Assembly: GCA_003254905.1 (NCBI GenBank)
Contig: QANU01057143.1
Span: 1 to 64,000, forward strand
DNA from: Nissolia schottii
Taxonomy: Eukaryota > Streptophyta > Magnoliopsida > Fabales > Fabaceae
Direction of reading: 5' to 3'
DNA length: 64,000 bases
The translations under genes were made by a program, and so were the position numbers. Of the stretch, positions 21,158 to 33,754 are shown one piece after another; within the stretch, counting starts at the first letter, position 1, and each line of letters begins with the position of its first letter. The notes under the pieces are model-generated. The model had not been told where the DNA came from. It ran no database searches and worked only from the letters and a program-made list of their open reading frames with translations.

Positions 21158-23304
21158 ATGGCTTCTGCATGTGCTTCCTCTGCCATTGCAGCTGTTGCCA
21201 TCTCTACCCCAAGGCAAGTTTCTCCAAACACTCTCTTACTTGCAACGTGTACTTATTATTATATATTATATACTAGTAATGAAAATTGCACATGAAATGT
21301 TTGATTCATTGCCCCAAATGAATAACTTGCTCTTATTAATTGATTAATGTGTGAGTTCCATTTCCTAGAGATTTAAATACATGGATTGACATGTTGTGAT
21401 CTTAGTTCAAATAAGTGTGAAATTTCAGTTATGTCAGTGTCGAATCGACGTATTGCATTCACTTAACAGCGTAAATCCATTCTACATACCATGTACAAAT
21501 AACATTTTTTTTCTTCTTGATGTATACTTGTGTGGACTTTGAGTTAATCATTCCTTGAAGTTCAAGCTAGTAACTAAACAAGATGCTAATGAAATGGAAT
21601 TGCATGCAGTTCCCAGAAGAATGGATCACTCTTGGGAACAACAAAAGCTTCTTTCCTCAGTGGGAGGAAGCTGAAGTTGAACAACTTCACAGCACCAGTT
21701 GGAGTTGGAGGAAGATCCAGCACCACAGTGTGTGTGGCAGCTGACCCTGACAGGCCCCTTTGGTTCCCAGGCAGTACTCCTCCACCTTGGCTTGATGGCA
21801 GCCTCCCAGGAGACTTTGGATTTGATCCTCTAGGACTTGGTAAGTGATCACTGTTCAGATTTAATTATAATCTGTTTTGGTTTTTAGTTTGCAAATCAGG
21901 GTTTGGTTTATCTGAAAAGCATAATCTTCTCACTTTGATTCTAATCGTAGTTTGATATCAAAAACTATATTAAAAAATGTAGTAATTTAACATGATTTCG
22001 CTAGACTCGGCGAAATGAATTAAAACTTAGTTTGCATGCTTCAAACTATGGTTTAGGATGTGGAAATTGAAATCTAAACTACTATTACTATCACTGAATC
22101 AGCTTAAGCTGCAATATTAATTATGAAAAAACTTGCATCAAGTTTTCTACTTTCGTTGTATCAGATTCTCACATTCAACGATAACATGCAGACATTTTTC
22201 TTGAGATGTACACTTCTAACTTTTAGAAGTTGCTTGTTTCAAGAAAATTATCCACATATCATTGCTTAGTTTGAGAACCGGATGGAATGGACGTAAAGAA
22301 CATGATACAAGTCTCGTCCTACTAATTAGTCCTTGTGGAGAATGCTAGTGACCACAAAAGTTTTTTGTGATTGTTCAACAGGATCTGATCCCGAGAGCCT
22401 TAGATGGAATGTCCAAGCTGAGCTTGTGCACTGCAGATGGGCAATGCTTGGTGCCGCCGGCATCTTCATCCCGGAATTCCTTACAAAGATCGGCATCCTG
22501 AACACCCCTTCATGGTACACTGCAGGAGAACAGGAATACTTCACTGACACCACCACCCTCTTCGTAGTTGAGCTCCTCTTCATCGGATGGGCCGAGGGTA
22601 GGAGGTGGGCCGACATCCTCAAGCCCGGTTGTGTCAACACCGACCCCATTTTCCCCAACAACAAGCTCACTGGGACTGATGTAGGGTACCCTGGTGGTCT
22701 GTGGTTCGACCCTCTTGGATGGGGGACTGGCTCCCCTGAGAAGATCAAGGAGCTGAGGACAAAGGAGATAAAGAACGGGAGGTTGGCCATGTTGGCCGTG
22801 ATGGGGGCATGGTTCCAGCACATATACACCGGCACCGGCCCTATTGACAACCTCTTTGCCCACCTTGCCGATCCTGGCCATGCTACTGTCTTTGCTGTAA
22901 GTTCCAACCAATAGCTAGAGGTCTCGGTTACAAGTCTAAATCTAATACCTCACATTTAGGCTTATTGATAACAAAATTATGTTCCATCACCTTTGTTCAA
23001 TGTATACTCACTTGTTTTTCTGAGTCACGTGAACTTTATTGCGAGTGTGAGTATGAGGTATTAGACTAGACGAGATTAATTTTGATACATTGTTAGTGTA
23101 AACCGTCATCTAACCATATATTTTATATGACTTTCCAAGTAGTTAGGTAAAAATTCAAACTCTTTTCATGGCATGCCTATATATGATTGCATGTCATATT
23201 AAGAGAATTTTTCCTTGGTTGCGTACTTTGAAATTAATTTATTATTCTGCTTTTGTTTGTGCTGACTTTGTCTATTGCTACTTCAGGCTTTCACCCCCAA
23301 GTGA
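21158..23304 (+). CDS. LHCA2: Photosystem I chlorophyll a/b-binding protein LHCA2
   Basis: Four exons: 21158-21213, 21610-21839, 22382-22896 and 23287-23304, encoding 272 aa. The N-terminal ~60 residues are a Ser/Ala/Lys-rich chloroplast transit peptide; the mature part starts near [13 protein letters not shown]. Helix 1 has the chlorophyll-binding ELVHCR (E109, H112, R114) and helix 3 has EIKNGR (E224, N227, R229). The central region, [20 protein letters not shown], and the C-terminal [12 protein letters not shown] identify the Lhca2 subfamily; His at the helix 1 site fits Lhca2 rather than the Asn seen in Lhca3/4. It is an antenna protein of photosystem I in the thylakoid membrane. The first intron must be spliced AG|GCAAGT...CAG, a GC-AG intron, to keep phase. 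It is likely light-regulated. Confidence 0.96.
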
Positions 23305-24641
23305 GACGGCTAAGGCTAAGAACAATTCTGAATGAGGTTGCAAGGATGTGATGAGAAACAATGTTGAACTTGTTTTAACTAAGTAGTAGGGCTTAAAAAT
23401 GTTTTTTGGAGAATCAGTGTTTGTGTCGATGAAAGCTTGTAATTAATGTGGCTACTTCTATGTCATGCACAAAATGATGATGACTCAATGTACAAAATGT
23501 CTGTTCAAGTTTAGATGCCTTGAATGTGTTAAGTTCAAGAAGTAACCACATTTTTTATTGCTCAATAAGACTGCAATATCTGATGGGAAACAAGTGCAAG
23601 GGCCAGGGGATATAGTATCCTTGTTTAACTTGCTGAACATTCATTTGACATTTCCTCTAAGCTTAGAGATACTACACAGAAAATGCAAACAATAACCAGT
23701 AAAGTCCACAATGAAAGTATATTGGACTCTTATTTTGGTTCAAATCAAGTTAGTTATCTACTATAGATTTTTAGTTTTAGTTTTCCAACATTAATTTTTG
23801 TCATTCACAATATTGAAACTTGAGACAAGAGATACAACTACTGAATTACTTGAAATAAGCAACTGTTCGTTGCTTTTTATTTTTTCATAACAAAGAATTT
23901 AAGGGAAAGCCTTCTTTATAGGACAAGCAGCATAACAATAATCGTTTTGTAGCCTTGCAATTGCATAGCATACAATAAACTGAACCTTGCTCATGAACTT
24001 CCTATTCCTTTTCTTTTACTCTATAGCAAGCTACTTTCATTTGCATTATCAAATTACAGGATATATAAACCAACGACTTTCCATGAACAAAAATTATTGG
24101 ATAACAATAACAACTTATGACAATGGATATTGACTCTTGTCTGCTTCAAATTCTCAAGTGCCACCACTTTGTTCTTTTACCTATGGTTTCTTTCCTGTGA
24201 TGAAAACCAAAACAAACAATGAATCCATGGACATTTTATCACTTAAACTAAGGTTCTGTGCAATAAAAAGCAGAAGCAAAGTAGAATACATGATAAATTC
24301 CAAACCTATAGCTCATATCTCACCCTATATTGGTAGCACCATGGTTTCCCAACAATTAATAATCTTCACCCTATAAATCAAATTTAGAGATTACGGTCTT
24401 ATTTGTAAATCAGTAATTGGTTCTTCTCTAGCCACTTGGCTCCATATGGATTCTAAAAAGGAAGAGATGCAACTTGAAGGGTCCTTTAAGTTCTTTGAAA
24501 GGCTTTTCTTGATCTAAAGGCATTATGGTCAGCAAATTCATGACATCAATGCTTCTTTCTTCAAATTTTTTGCCCAAATGTTTTTGTTTCTTGCAACGTT
24601 TCTCTTAACAGATAATTCTGAAGACAGAGATTACATCATTT
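23305..24641. other. Convergent 3' spacer between LHCA2 and the PAP29-like gene
   Basis: It contains the LHCA2 3' untranslated region and then AT-rich DNA without a recognisable gene or repeat. Reading frames here (for example 24137-24376) show no family resemblance. Confidence 0.6.
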
Positions 24642-26660
24642 TCAGTCTGCAGCATAACTTAGGAGCAACCAAAAGACTAGCACAAGCATTCCAGGGGATA
24701 CCTTACCACCAGAGTTCTTGCCCCAAAGGAGCTGGCCATCAATTCCGGTGAGATGCCGATCGTCGAGGCGTTTCCATGTCTTAATCGACTTGACATCTCC
24801 CCAAGTTCCCTCCTGCGTCTTCTCCAAGCTAGCCACCACCACCCTTGCCCTCCTAGACCATCCGGCCTTTCCATAAGCGTGGTATCCGAACCCGCCGGCG
24901 TAACACAGATGCGTGCCCTTCAGCTCGCCGCAGAAGTCATTGAGGTGGTCGTGGCCGGTGAAGGCCGCCTTCACATCTCCCGCCTCGACCAAGGTTGCGA
25001 AGAAGCCGGAGTTCACGGAAGCGGAGCTGATGCCGTTGCCAGCCGGTTCCATTTTCACACCCGTGAAGTTTGATGAGTCAAAGCTGGCGTATTCCGGCAA
25101 AGGGATGTGGAAGTATGCAAGGCCAGGAGCAGGCTCCTTCTGAGGCATTGGTCCACTCTTGTATGCTTTCTGCACAATGAACAGCTTATTTTATTATTAT
25201 GTTCGGCACAAGTCTCTTTCAGAAGCCATTGCTTCTTTGGAATGTTGCCACCAGCAAACATGTTTTGATGAGAAACAGAACCTGAAGCTTCGCAGATGTT
25301 TGCTGGAACCACAATTGCTGCGAAGGCTTGATCCAGTCGTAGCCGGGAATTGAGGGGACTTTGGAGTAATCTCCGCTGTCGACGAAGTACAGATTGAGCA
25401 CTGATTTGTTTTCAAAAGCAGTGCCTTCAACTCCTCCAACCTCCAGGTTATAGTTCCCGAAACCATCGATGACGTGAACTCCTGGAGGATTGAGCTGAGA
25501 TAACGTGTTCTTCATCCCAACGATATGCCTCATCACTCCTTCCCTAGAGAGGGATCCTTCCTGGTCATGGTTTCCCAAGACAGCCACCCAGGGAATGTTT
25601 GCCGCAATGGCGGGAGCAAAGGCGGCGTCTAATGATTTCGCCGAATCCGACGAATCGGCCCCGAAGATGTTATCCCCTGTCACACCACAACAAATCAACA
25701 ATCAAAGCAGCTTGTAGCTTGCTTGCAGCTGCGAATGGAGATTGAAATCACAAGTATATTACAAGCTCCAAAACAATGTATGAAGACCCAAGCTCATTTC
25801 ATTTCCATCCAGTTACTAGTAATTGGAATGACCTCATATGACATAATCTTTGTCTTTGATTGGTAAAAGTTGTTTCGATTGCACCAGTACCAGAACAATG
25901 CTACATGTTCAAATATTACTGAAATACCAAATCATTGGAGGTCTTTAACTATTGTCACCAAAATAACAAAACCTTTCTACTTGGAAAAAAAAAATTAAGA
26001 GAAAAGGTTTCATTCCCTGCAATAACAAGAAGACTTGTCCACTATGTGGAATTAGCTACATTGATCAAGTGTTTCTAAGTATCGAATGCAGAAACAATAA
26101 CAACAACTAAGCTTTGTCTCACTACGTGGAGTCAGCTACATGGATCACATCGCGTCATCGTGTCCTCCTTTCTTGGACCGTGTTTGTATTGAATACAGAA
26201 AAACAAAAGAAAAAATATAATACAAAAAAAGGAAAGCTAAGAAGCATACAACCAATAAAAAAGAAGCTATAATCAGAAAGAAATGATGACAGAAAACATA
26301 AAAAGTATTGAAATTACCAGTGAAGACAATAAGATTTGGCTTCTCAGCAAGGATCATCCTGTTAACAAAAGCAGTGGTGTTGAGGTCAGAACAAGAAGCA
26401 TTCTGTGAAGGGAGCACATCCAAGCAAAGTGTGGCCTTTCCATCAGCATAGTGCATGTCTGCAACCTGCAATATCTTGAACTCTCCATTTTCATCAAACC
26501 TCAGCTTCCTGTTCTGTTGCTGAGGTTGCCCTTGTCCTGCCCCATAGGCACAAACAGGGCTCAAGCAGAACAATGAGGCCATAAGAACCGTCAAAACCAT
26601 GAAACCAAGAGGACCCTTTTCCCTCTTGGTGCCAAAAACATTCCTTTCACTCAAAATCAT
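24642..26660 (-). CDS. PAP29: PAP29-like calcineurin-type phosphoesterase
   Basis: Three minus-strand exons: 26660-26318, 25676-25282 and 25169-24642, encoding 421 aa. The start is the ATG at 26660. A hydrophobic segment (GFMVLTVLMASLFCLSPVCA, ~19-38) is a signal peptide or anchor. Metallophosphoesterase motifs follow: ILQVADMHYADG (DxH), FTGDNIFG (GDN), VLGNHDQEG (GNHD), YFHIPLPEY and FTGHDHLNDF (GHDH). These match plant purple acid phosphatases of the 28/29 group, often called probable inactive. The protein ends in a hydrophobic tail (MLVLVFWLLLSYAAD) after KNSGGKVSPG, which resembles a GPI-anchor signal. A donor-like GGTG|GTAAGG just before the tail could allow another 3' exon. It is probably an extracellular or cell-surface protein. 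Substrate unknown. Confidence 0.9.
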
Positions 26661-28655
26661 CACTGTTTTGGGGATTTCAGTGGACGACACCAATCAAAAT
26701 CTGAACTTTTCAGCTTCCACAAACAGCACCAGCACTAGCACCAAGTGGGGTTGGGACTATATAATACTATGGATGCTGAATTGCTGACATATAAATACAA
26801 GTAGCAAAAAAAAATATCAGATTTATTTATTTTTTGTTCAAAAAGATAGGATTTTTTCAGCAATTTGGAAAGGAAAGTAAAGTAGTTAGCTTTTTTTTTT
26901 TATTCTATTTTTATGATCATTGACTCAGCGTTGATTGCATTGTTGTTCTAGAAGGAAGAGGACAACATAGTATGTGAACGAGGAACAAGAAACTCAGTTT
27001 GAATGATAAGAATGTGTAATAGACAGAGACTACATAATGAATGATTGACACAAAGAAGCAATTATTTATTTGTGTGCCAATTTCCAAAGGATTCACGTAC
27101 ATCACATAAACTAAGTTTGGATGTTTAGAAAAAGAGGGGGGGGGGGGGAATAAGCTAGTCTTTAAATAAATAACATCATAGTTCAATGATAAAATTTTCA
27201 CATTTTTGAGTTAAAAATAGGTGAGTTCTTTTGTATTATATTTCTATTCCCTTCCTTGTTGATCCACTTTGATGTTGTCACTCGTCTCATCTTTAATAGT
27301 ATCTCACCCCACTCTTATTTTATTGATCAGTGTGACAATAAATACACCTAGACACTATTTTCTGCGAAATTATCTAGTGCTGAAATAGATGCATGTGGTC
27401 ACAAAAATCTTGCTTTAATGATACTATCCTCCTTTCTTATCAACCCTAAACCAAAAAAAGAAGAATCGTTATGTCACTTGGAGTTGGTTTAATCTCATTT
27501 AATACATCTTTGTGATATTCACCTACCTTGAAAGTTCGCGGTATATGCATCATCCATCTCTCCTCTCCTCTCAAATTGGTTTAATCTTATTTAATACATC
27601 TAATGATGACATTCACCTACCTTCACCAACAAGTACTCCATCATCGATGGAATTTCCCCCAAAATTTAAATTTGGGATGATGATATGCTAAGCTAATACT
27701 ATGTTTCAATTGTGAAAAAATTAATGGAGGTTCAAGAATAATGTAGGATTGTATATTAAATTATTTATAAAATGATATTTCAACTACCAACCAACATGAT
27801 TAATAGTATATCTTTTTCACTCTATAAAACTAAATAATTAAAACTAAATCTTACCCTCTTTAATTACTTTAACTAATTTATTTAATCTAAAATAACTGTC
27901 ATTTTCACTTTTTAAGATTAAATTTATTATTATATTTATCATTATACATATAATTTATTAGTTTTAAAGTAAATTTTTAATATTATCTTTATCTTTCTCA
28001 TAAAACAGTTTAATCAAAATAAAAATAAGAACACTTTAATAAATGAACTTTTTAAATCACTCATTTTTAATTTTTTAATATTAATATATTTAACTAAAGT
28101 GACACTTAAAATATACTAATTAACGCTTCATGATCCACTAGACAAGTGAGCAACATTAAATAAAAATTCAAACAAATTTATAATATATAATGAACTAAAA
28201 TCTCAACCACCCAATACATGAACCGTGTTGAATGCCGAGCTGAATCCCGTGTTGTGTTGGGAGATTCTAGCAAATTGGATTATTTGTAAGATTTTCTTCA
28301 CACGAGTCCTTGAAAACAAAAATCAAAAGGTGAAAAGTCTTTATTTCAAAAATAAAAAATAAGAGTTGAACCCTATGACGGGTTCAAATTCCACACTGTG
28401 TATCTCGTTTTATCCAGTAATGTAGGATAATAACACGTTTTCTCACATAGATAAACACGTTGATGGCTGGGTGAGAAAAATGCACACATGAAATGTCAAA
28501 GGCCAAAATTTGAACAAATGCAAACAAAAACCAATGTGCTCCACACCATGCATCTCTGATTCATGACAATGAATCATGCTCTCTGTGAGCATTTGATAAG
28601 GTTTTATATTGATAAAATGAAAAAACAAACAAGAAAATAGGGAGAAAAAAAAAAC
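26661..28655. other. Intergenic AT-rich spacer upstream of the PAP29-like gene
   Basis: It includes the promoter of the PAP29-like gene near 26661-26900, a G-run at 27137-27148, and AT-rich sequence up to the tRNA. No supported gene or well-defined element was seen. Confidence 0.55.
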
Positions 28656-28729
28656 TGCTCTCGTTGAGAGTTGAACTCAAGACCTCCCGCTTACTAAACG
28701 GGTGCTCTAACCAACTGAGCTACAAGAGC
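28656..28729 (-). tRNA. tRNA-Thr (anticodon AGT)
   Basis: The minus-strand sequence folds as a full cloverleaf: acceptor GCTCTTG with CGAGAGC, D-arm GCTCAGTTGGTTAGAGC, anticodon stem CCCGT/GCGGG, loop TTAGTAA with anticodon AGT (plus positions 28693-28695), and T-arm GAGTTCAACTC. The T-loop reads TTCAACT rather than the commoner TTCGACT. There is no intron. A T-run follows directly on the minus strand (A-run at plus 28645-28654), which is the Pol III terminator. Confidence 0.95.
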
Positions 28730-29601
28730 TTGTTACCATGCGAACAAATTCATAAAATAAAAATGATGAAATGACACAAATGTAAAAATACTTACATGCA
28801 TGCTTTTACCTTCAACTGGGAAATGTTAACCATGTTAAAGAACAAAATTATAATTCCAGCACTTCAATTAACCACAACTTCGTTGTCAAAACCTGATTTC
28901 CGTTAATCTTTGATTGAAAATATTATAAAATGTAACAATGTCCTGTGCCTTCTTGAAATGTGCAAAAACTCATGTTAGCTCAAAACATAGAAGGATAAGT
29001 TTTTTTCTCTTGGTGTTTGGGTCTAAAACATGAATCTACTGATTTGAGCAAGCATTTTCCCTCACATGTTCCAGAAAAATAAGACTCAAAAGACTTTTGA
29101 CAATATCATTGAGAAGTGATGGTCATAATGAAAGAATGTTACAACATCACAATTGATGACCATGTTCACAATATGAAATCTTTATCTGCAAATAGAATAG
29201 CTTCTTACATTTATTAAAGCTCTGCCATAAAATATATCTTTATGCCTTTCAAGCCTTGCCATGAACAGAAAGAAGCCTTACCAAAAGGACTAACCGAAAT
29301 ATATCAACATTCAAATATAATGCTTCGCCTACACTATTCATCAGGGCACTCATGAAGAATAATCATTGTATTCAAGGAGAAGCCTTATTTCTTTTACGAA
29401 ATTCTTGCATTTGATATATTATGACTCCAAATATAGCAGATACATAGAAACTGTATACAATAGCACATCGACCTACTTGTCTAGAACACAAACAACTCAT
29501 GATTCCATTAAATGAACAACAAAGAACAATATTGCAGATTACCAAGATGCTGATTTTACAATCAACTAACCAACCATCTTGATTTTACTAAGAAAAAAAC
29601 A
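28730..29601. other. Intergenic spacer between tRNA-Thr and the DUF1295 gene
   Basis: AT-rich sequence; the right part is probably the 3' untranslated region of the minus-strand DUF1295 gene. Nothing else is seen. Confidence 0.5.
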
Positions 29602-31504
29602 TCAAGCATTCTTATGTTTTGCTCCAGAAGGAGAGGACTTGAACCAAGGCACCCACACTGAAGTCGCCTTCTGATACAGCCTAAATGCTTCCGCCCGGCT
29701 TTCTTTCTTCAACATACGCTCCTCCACGAGCAAAGTCACATAAGCCAAACACAAGGTGTTAACCAAAGCACCAACAAAGGTCCATCCATGTCCTAGGCTC
29801 CATGCAAACACAACTAGTCCCCACCACCAGAGCTGCTCGCCGAAGTAATTCGGATGCCGGGAGTAATACCACAAACCACTGTCAAGGACAGGCACCGTAG
29901 GTTTACCGAGCCCTTTTAGTTTGTTGTTTATACTCACAAAGTCATGGAGCTGCGTATCAGCGAAGTACGCTATGACAATGCCGCATAAACAGACAACAAC
30001 AGCTACCAAATCCCAGATGCTCAACGGCTTGTTGACAGAGTGGACAACATATAATGGAAGGGACAATCCAATCAAAAACACCTGCAAATGTGAGACACAA
30101 AAACCAAAAAGCATCCATTTCAATGACACAGCAATAAAACCATATAGATAATTCACCAAGCAGATTCAAGAGGGTTCGTTTAACCATAGAGTAAAAGTAA
30201 TCCCTCACTTCAGACCTTCAAATTATAACTGTCTGTCATAATAGTATCTGACTATATTAAATTGGAAAATTTGCTTTTAAGTTCCTTGCAACTACCTAAC
30301 GAAAATACTACACTGTTAGTGACCAATTTGACTAAAAGAATAGTGATTAATTTGATTAGTAAGAACATAATAATTACATTACTTGAACATAGTCATTTAG
30401 ACACTCAAATCGATGTGTGATATGATCGATGCTCAAATAAGAGTAGATTCCAATTATCTAACTGTTGAATCAACATATTGCTGACAATAACTGTATACAT
30501 TCATTATTAGTTACCATCACGTACAACTCTTATATAGAAATCCACAGGATTCCACACTTATCTGCACACTGATCACCAGGCCTCGATTCAGTAACCGTAG
30601 ATGTTCATTATTAGTTAAGATCGCGTTCAACTTTTACATAACTGAAATCCACAGGATTCCACACTTATTTGCACACTGATCACCACGTGTCAATTCGATT
30701 TGGATGTCTAAGGGATATGTACAAAAAAAAGAAATTTCAGGATTAAAATCAGGATTTACTCTTTAAACATCATTTCAACACCCCATGAATGAAAACAATA
30801 AACAAAAAGGAAAAAAAAAAAGTGTCCTTACCTGCTGGGAGACATAAACAGCAAAGAATGAAACCCACCACCATTGCTTCCCATACTGCTTGCTCATGTC
30901 AGTGAAACGCCAATCCTCCCTTGCACCCCATTCCCACCCTTCTCTCCTGAAGTAGTTGTGAGTGAGCCTAACACTCCAAACCCAAGTCAACAAAATCACA
31001 GCTTTTGACCTCCACCAATCATATTGAGCCAAAGGGTGAGTTGCATAGTAGTGAACAAGCATTACTGGTATCACTGTCCAATATGGATCAATCATCTGCA
31101 ATCAACAAACAAAACCAAATCACTTAAAACAAGCTAAAAATGCCAACTTTAAAAGAACGCAGAAATCAAAATTTGAAATTTGAGTGAGAATTTCTGTAGG
31201 TGTGTGCATTTACCCAGTGACTACGCTGGAATAGGCTGATGACCCAGAAGAGGGCATTCACATTGAGGAAGAAGAGTGCATTGGCTAATAGGAGAGGGTG
31301 TTGGTGGCACCAGGAAGACAGATTTGGCCAGAAAGATTCAAACTTTGGTGGGAAATTTGATGGGTCGTCATCAGAATTAATATTGGTGGTGGGCATTGAT
31401 GATGGGTCATGATAGTGTTTGAGGAATGAGAGGTAGAAGATGATGGAAGGAAGAGGAACAAGGAATGCTATGACAGCGTTCTTCAGGTTTCGACTAATTG
31501 CCAT
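29602..31504 (-). CDS. DUF1295 / steroid 5-alpha-reductase-like membrane protein
   Basis: Three minus-strand exons: 31504-31214, 31095-30832 and 30081-29602, all with GT-AG borders in phase 0, giving 344 aa. The protein has several hydrophobic helices, among them IAFLVPLPSIIFYLSFL near the N-terminus, VFLIGLSLPLYVVHSV, and LVAVVVCLCGIVIAYFA. The family signature is YYSRHPNYFGEQLWWWG near the C-terminal third, preceded by LTHNYFRREGWEWGAREDWR. These match the DUF1295 family, related to 3-oxo-5-alpha-steroid 4-dehydrogenases. It is predicted to be an integral membrane oxidoreductase of the endomembrane system. The substrate is unknown. A basic C-terminus (GAKHKNA) faces one side of the membrane. 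Confidence 0.92.
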
Positions 31505-31721
31505 GTTGTTTGTTGTTGTCTTTGATCAAATCATGTGCTAGAGTTTGTGTGTATTGCAGTTCTCAGTGGTATCCACATTTTTATAGCTCTCTTAAAGCAT
31601 AAAACCCCAAATTATGTGGAAAAATTGTTTCATTCATATGTGAATTTAATAGGTCATATTTAGGTATACTTATCATGAAGTTAGAATAGCCAGAAGAGTA
31701 AATAAATGGACAGATTATTGT

Positions 31722-31940
31722 ATGAATAGAAATTCCATGCAATATCAACTAGAACTAAGTCTTATCAGTGTTACTCATGTTCTTCGTGAGGCTAATGCTT
31801 GTATTGATTTATTAGTCAAAGATGAATATGGTATTAATGAGGACCTGACTATCTTTGAGATTATGCCTAGAGCTCTTCTTGACGCTGTGCATGCGGATTT
31901 TAATGGCACTTCCTTTCTTAGAGTATGGCTCTACTTTTAA
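31722..31940 (+). pseudogene. RNase H-like fragment (RVT_3 type), non-LTR retroelement relic
   Basis: The frame reads VTHVLREANACIDLLVK, the hallmark end of plant RNase H-like domains found behind LINE reverse transcriptases and in host RVT_3 proteins. A D-FNG-FLR terminal segment follows, then a stop. Upstream (31640-31720) is only weakly coding, so this is a ~72-residue fragment. It lies ~220 bp upstream of the DUF1295 start codon, on the opposite strand. Confidence 0.65.
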
Positions 31941-33754
31941 TTTTCTAATGAATAAATAAAAAACAAAAACTAAGTCTTATTCTCTTAGTTGAAATAAATT
32001 ACACGAATTAAACAATATAATAATGTTCTATCATATATTGTACATATATTCAAACCATTAATAATTATTATATCTTTTCTATTAATTTTATCTATAATTT
32101 TTTCTAAGTGTTTATTTACCTTGAGATAATGGATTGTCTCAATAGAATGAATAAAAATTTAATTCCTAATATTTAAGTGTATTCACAATAAAAACCAAAA
32201 AAGTGGTCTCAAATCTCAATAATTTTTTACGTATACCATTATTTTTTTTAGTATACTTAAATATAAAGTGCAAAGAATTTTTTAAATAAATACATATCAA
32301 ACAAAGTTAATAGAGTAAGTGTAGCTAAATATAAGGCTGATAGGTTTATATATAGGAAATGGTATCTCAATTATAGGTACCATTGCCAATGCAAAAAGGT
32401 TAGCACAATTCACTTTCTGCTTGTGGTTCCCCACATAATGATTTGGTGATTCTATGAGGCCATGGCCTCTTAACATAGATGAGTTTTAATGTTACAAGTT
32501 CTCATTTAATTCAAAGAACAATTGAGCTACATCAACTTATAAAAGGTTACAAACTTTAAGTGCAAGAAAAATAAGTGAATCCAAAAACTCCATAAATTAA
32601 GTGATTCTATACATCAATGCTGAGCAGTCATGTAATGATGATATGCAGCCTATATTGGTGCCCTTCATGATAACATCAGAATCCATTCACATGCCAAACT
32701 TTCATCAAGCAAAGTTAGTTCCAAACATGGTCCCCTACTTCCCCTTCATGCTTCTTATATCTTTGGAGGCTAACCTGTCCCAATCCCCTCATTCTATGCA
32801 GAAAGATGGAAAAGAAAAGAATGTCACAATGCCACGCCTGAGCTGGAGGGACTAATAAAGATGTAAGGACTAATAGCTTTTATGCATTTTGCTTGTAAAA
32901 AGTTTGCCGTTGAGATATAAATATAGGCATGCATGATGATAGAGTCTACAATATTGTGCAACAAATGTTTGTTTATAAGATCTTAATTAATAGCTTCTTA
33001 TCCTGTTTACTCGAGTAATATTTATATTAGCAACTATTGCAATCACAACCATGCGCCATGCAGACATAGTTCCATTTAAATTAAGGTATTAATTTTGAAA
33101 CTGTCAAGCGAAAAACTTCAAAAAAAGAAGAGGAAAAAAAAATTGTTTGGGGGTACAAATGCAGCTTATACACATCTTAGGAAGTTCAGCTAGCCAAGGA
33201 GGATTAAGGGCTTAACCCCTGTAGTTACTTGCTTCCACCTGTCTCTCAATATGAGCAAGTTCCTTTGAAATGGTAGTATTTTCTTGATTCTTGAAGACAA
33301 AATCTAGCTGCATATATCATTACCATTTTGATACTACAAAAATTTTCTTCATAATACATGATGAGATAAAGAAGAGTGTTTAATTTTGATCAGTTAAGGT
33401 GATTTTCACACTATCATCCTTAATGTCGCCTCTCAAGTAGTTATTATCAAAGCTAAACTCTTCAAATAATATGATAAGACGATTCCATAATAACAACAAA
33501 AAAGTCTACATTATAAGCATATCAAAACATTCATTAATGATAATAAAAAAAAAGGTATAACATTTTATACCAATATCTCTAAAATTAGACACAACAAAAA
33601 TATGGCATTTTAAAGGCATAATAGCAGAAGGCATCAAGCTCCCTAAAGTGTCCCTCTATACAAAGAAAGATAATCTCATCAGAGCTCAGCACTCTCCCCT
33701 TCCACTTCCCCCAAAACAAGCTTCTATAGCAGAATGGCTGAGTTCAATCTACAA
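31941..33754. other. Intergenic spacer
   Basis: AT-rich. The segment 32600-32860 is less AT-rich and open on the plus strand, but shows no family resemblance. The right end is the 3' flank of the TCF25 homologue. Confidence 0.5.

Noticed and set aside
22326-22914. Long antisense and out-of-frame ORFs across LHCA2 exon 3
   Set aside because: They mirror the GC-biased codons of the real exon and show no independent family resemblance.
33190-33212. miR169-like word 'tagccaaggaggattaaggg'
   Set aside because: It matches only about the first ten bases, and no complementary arm is seen nearby.
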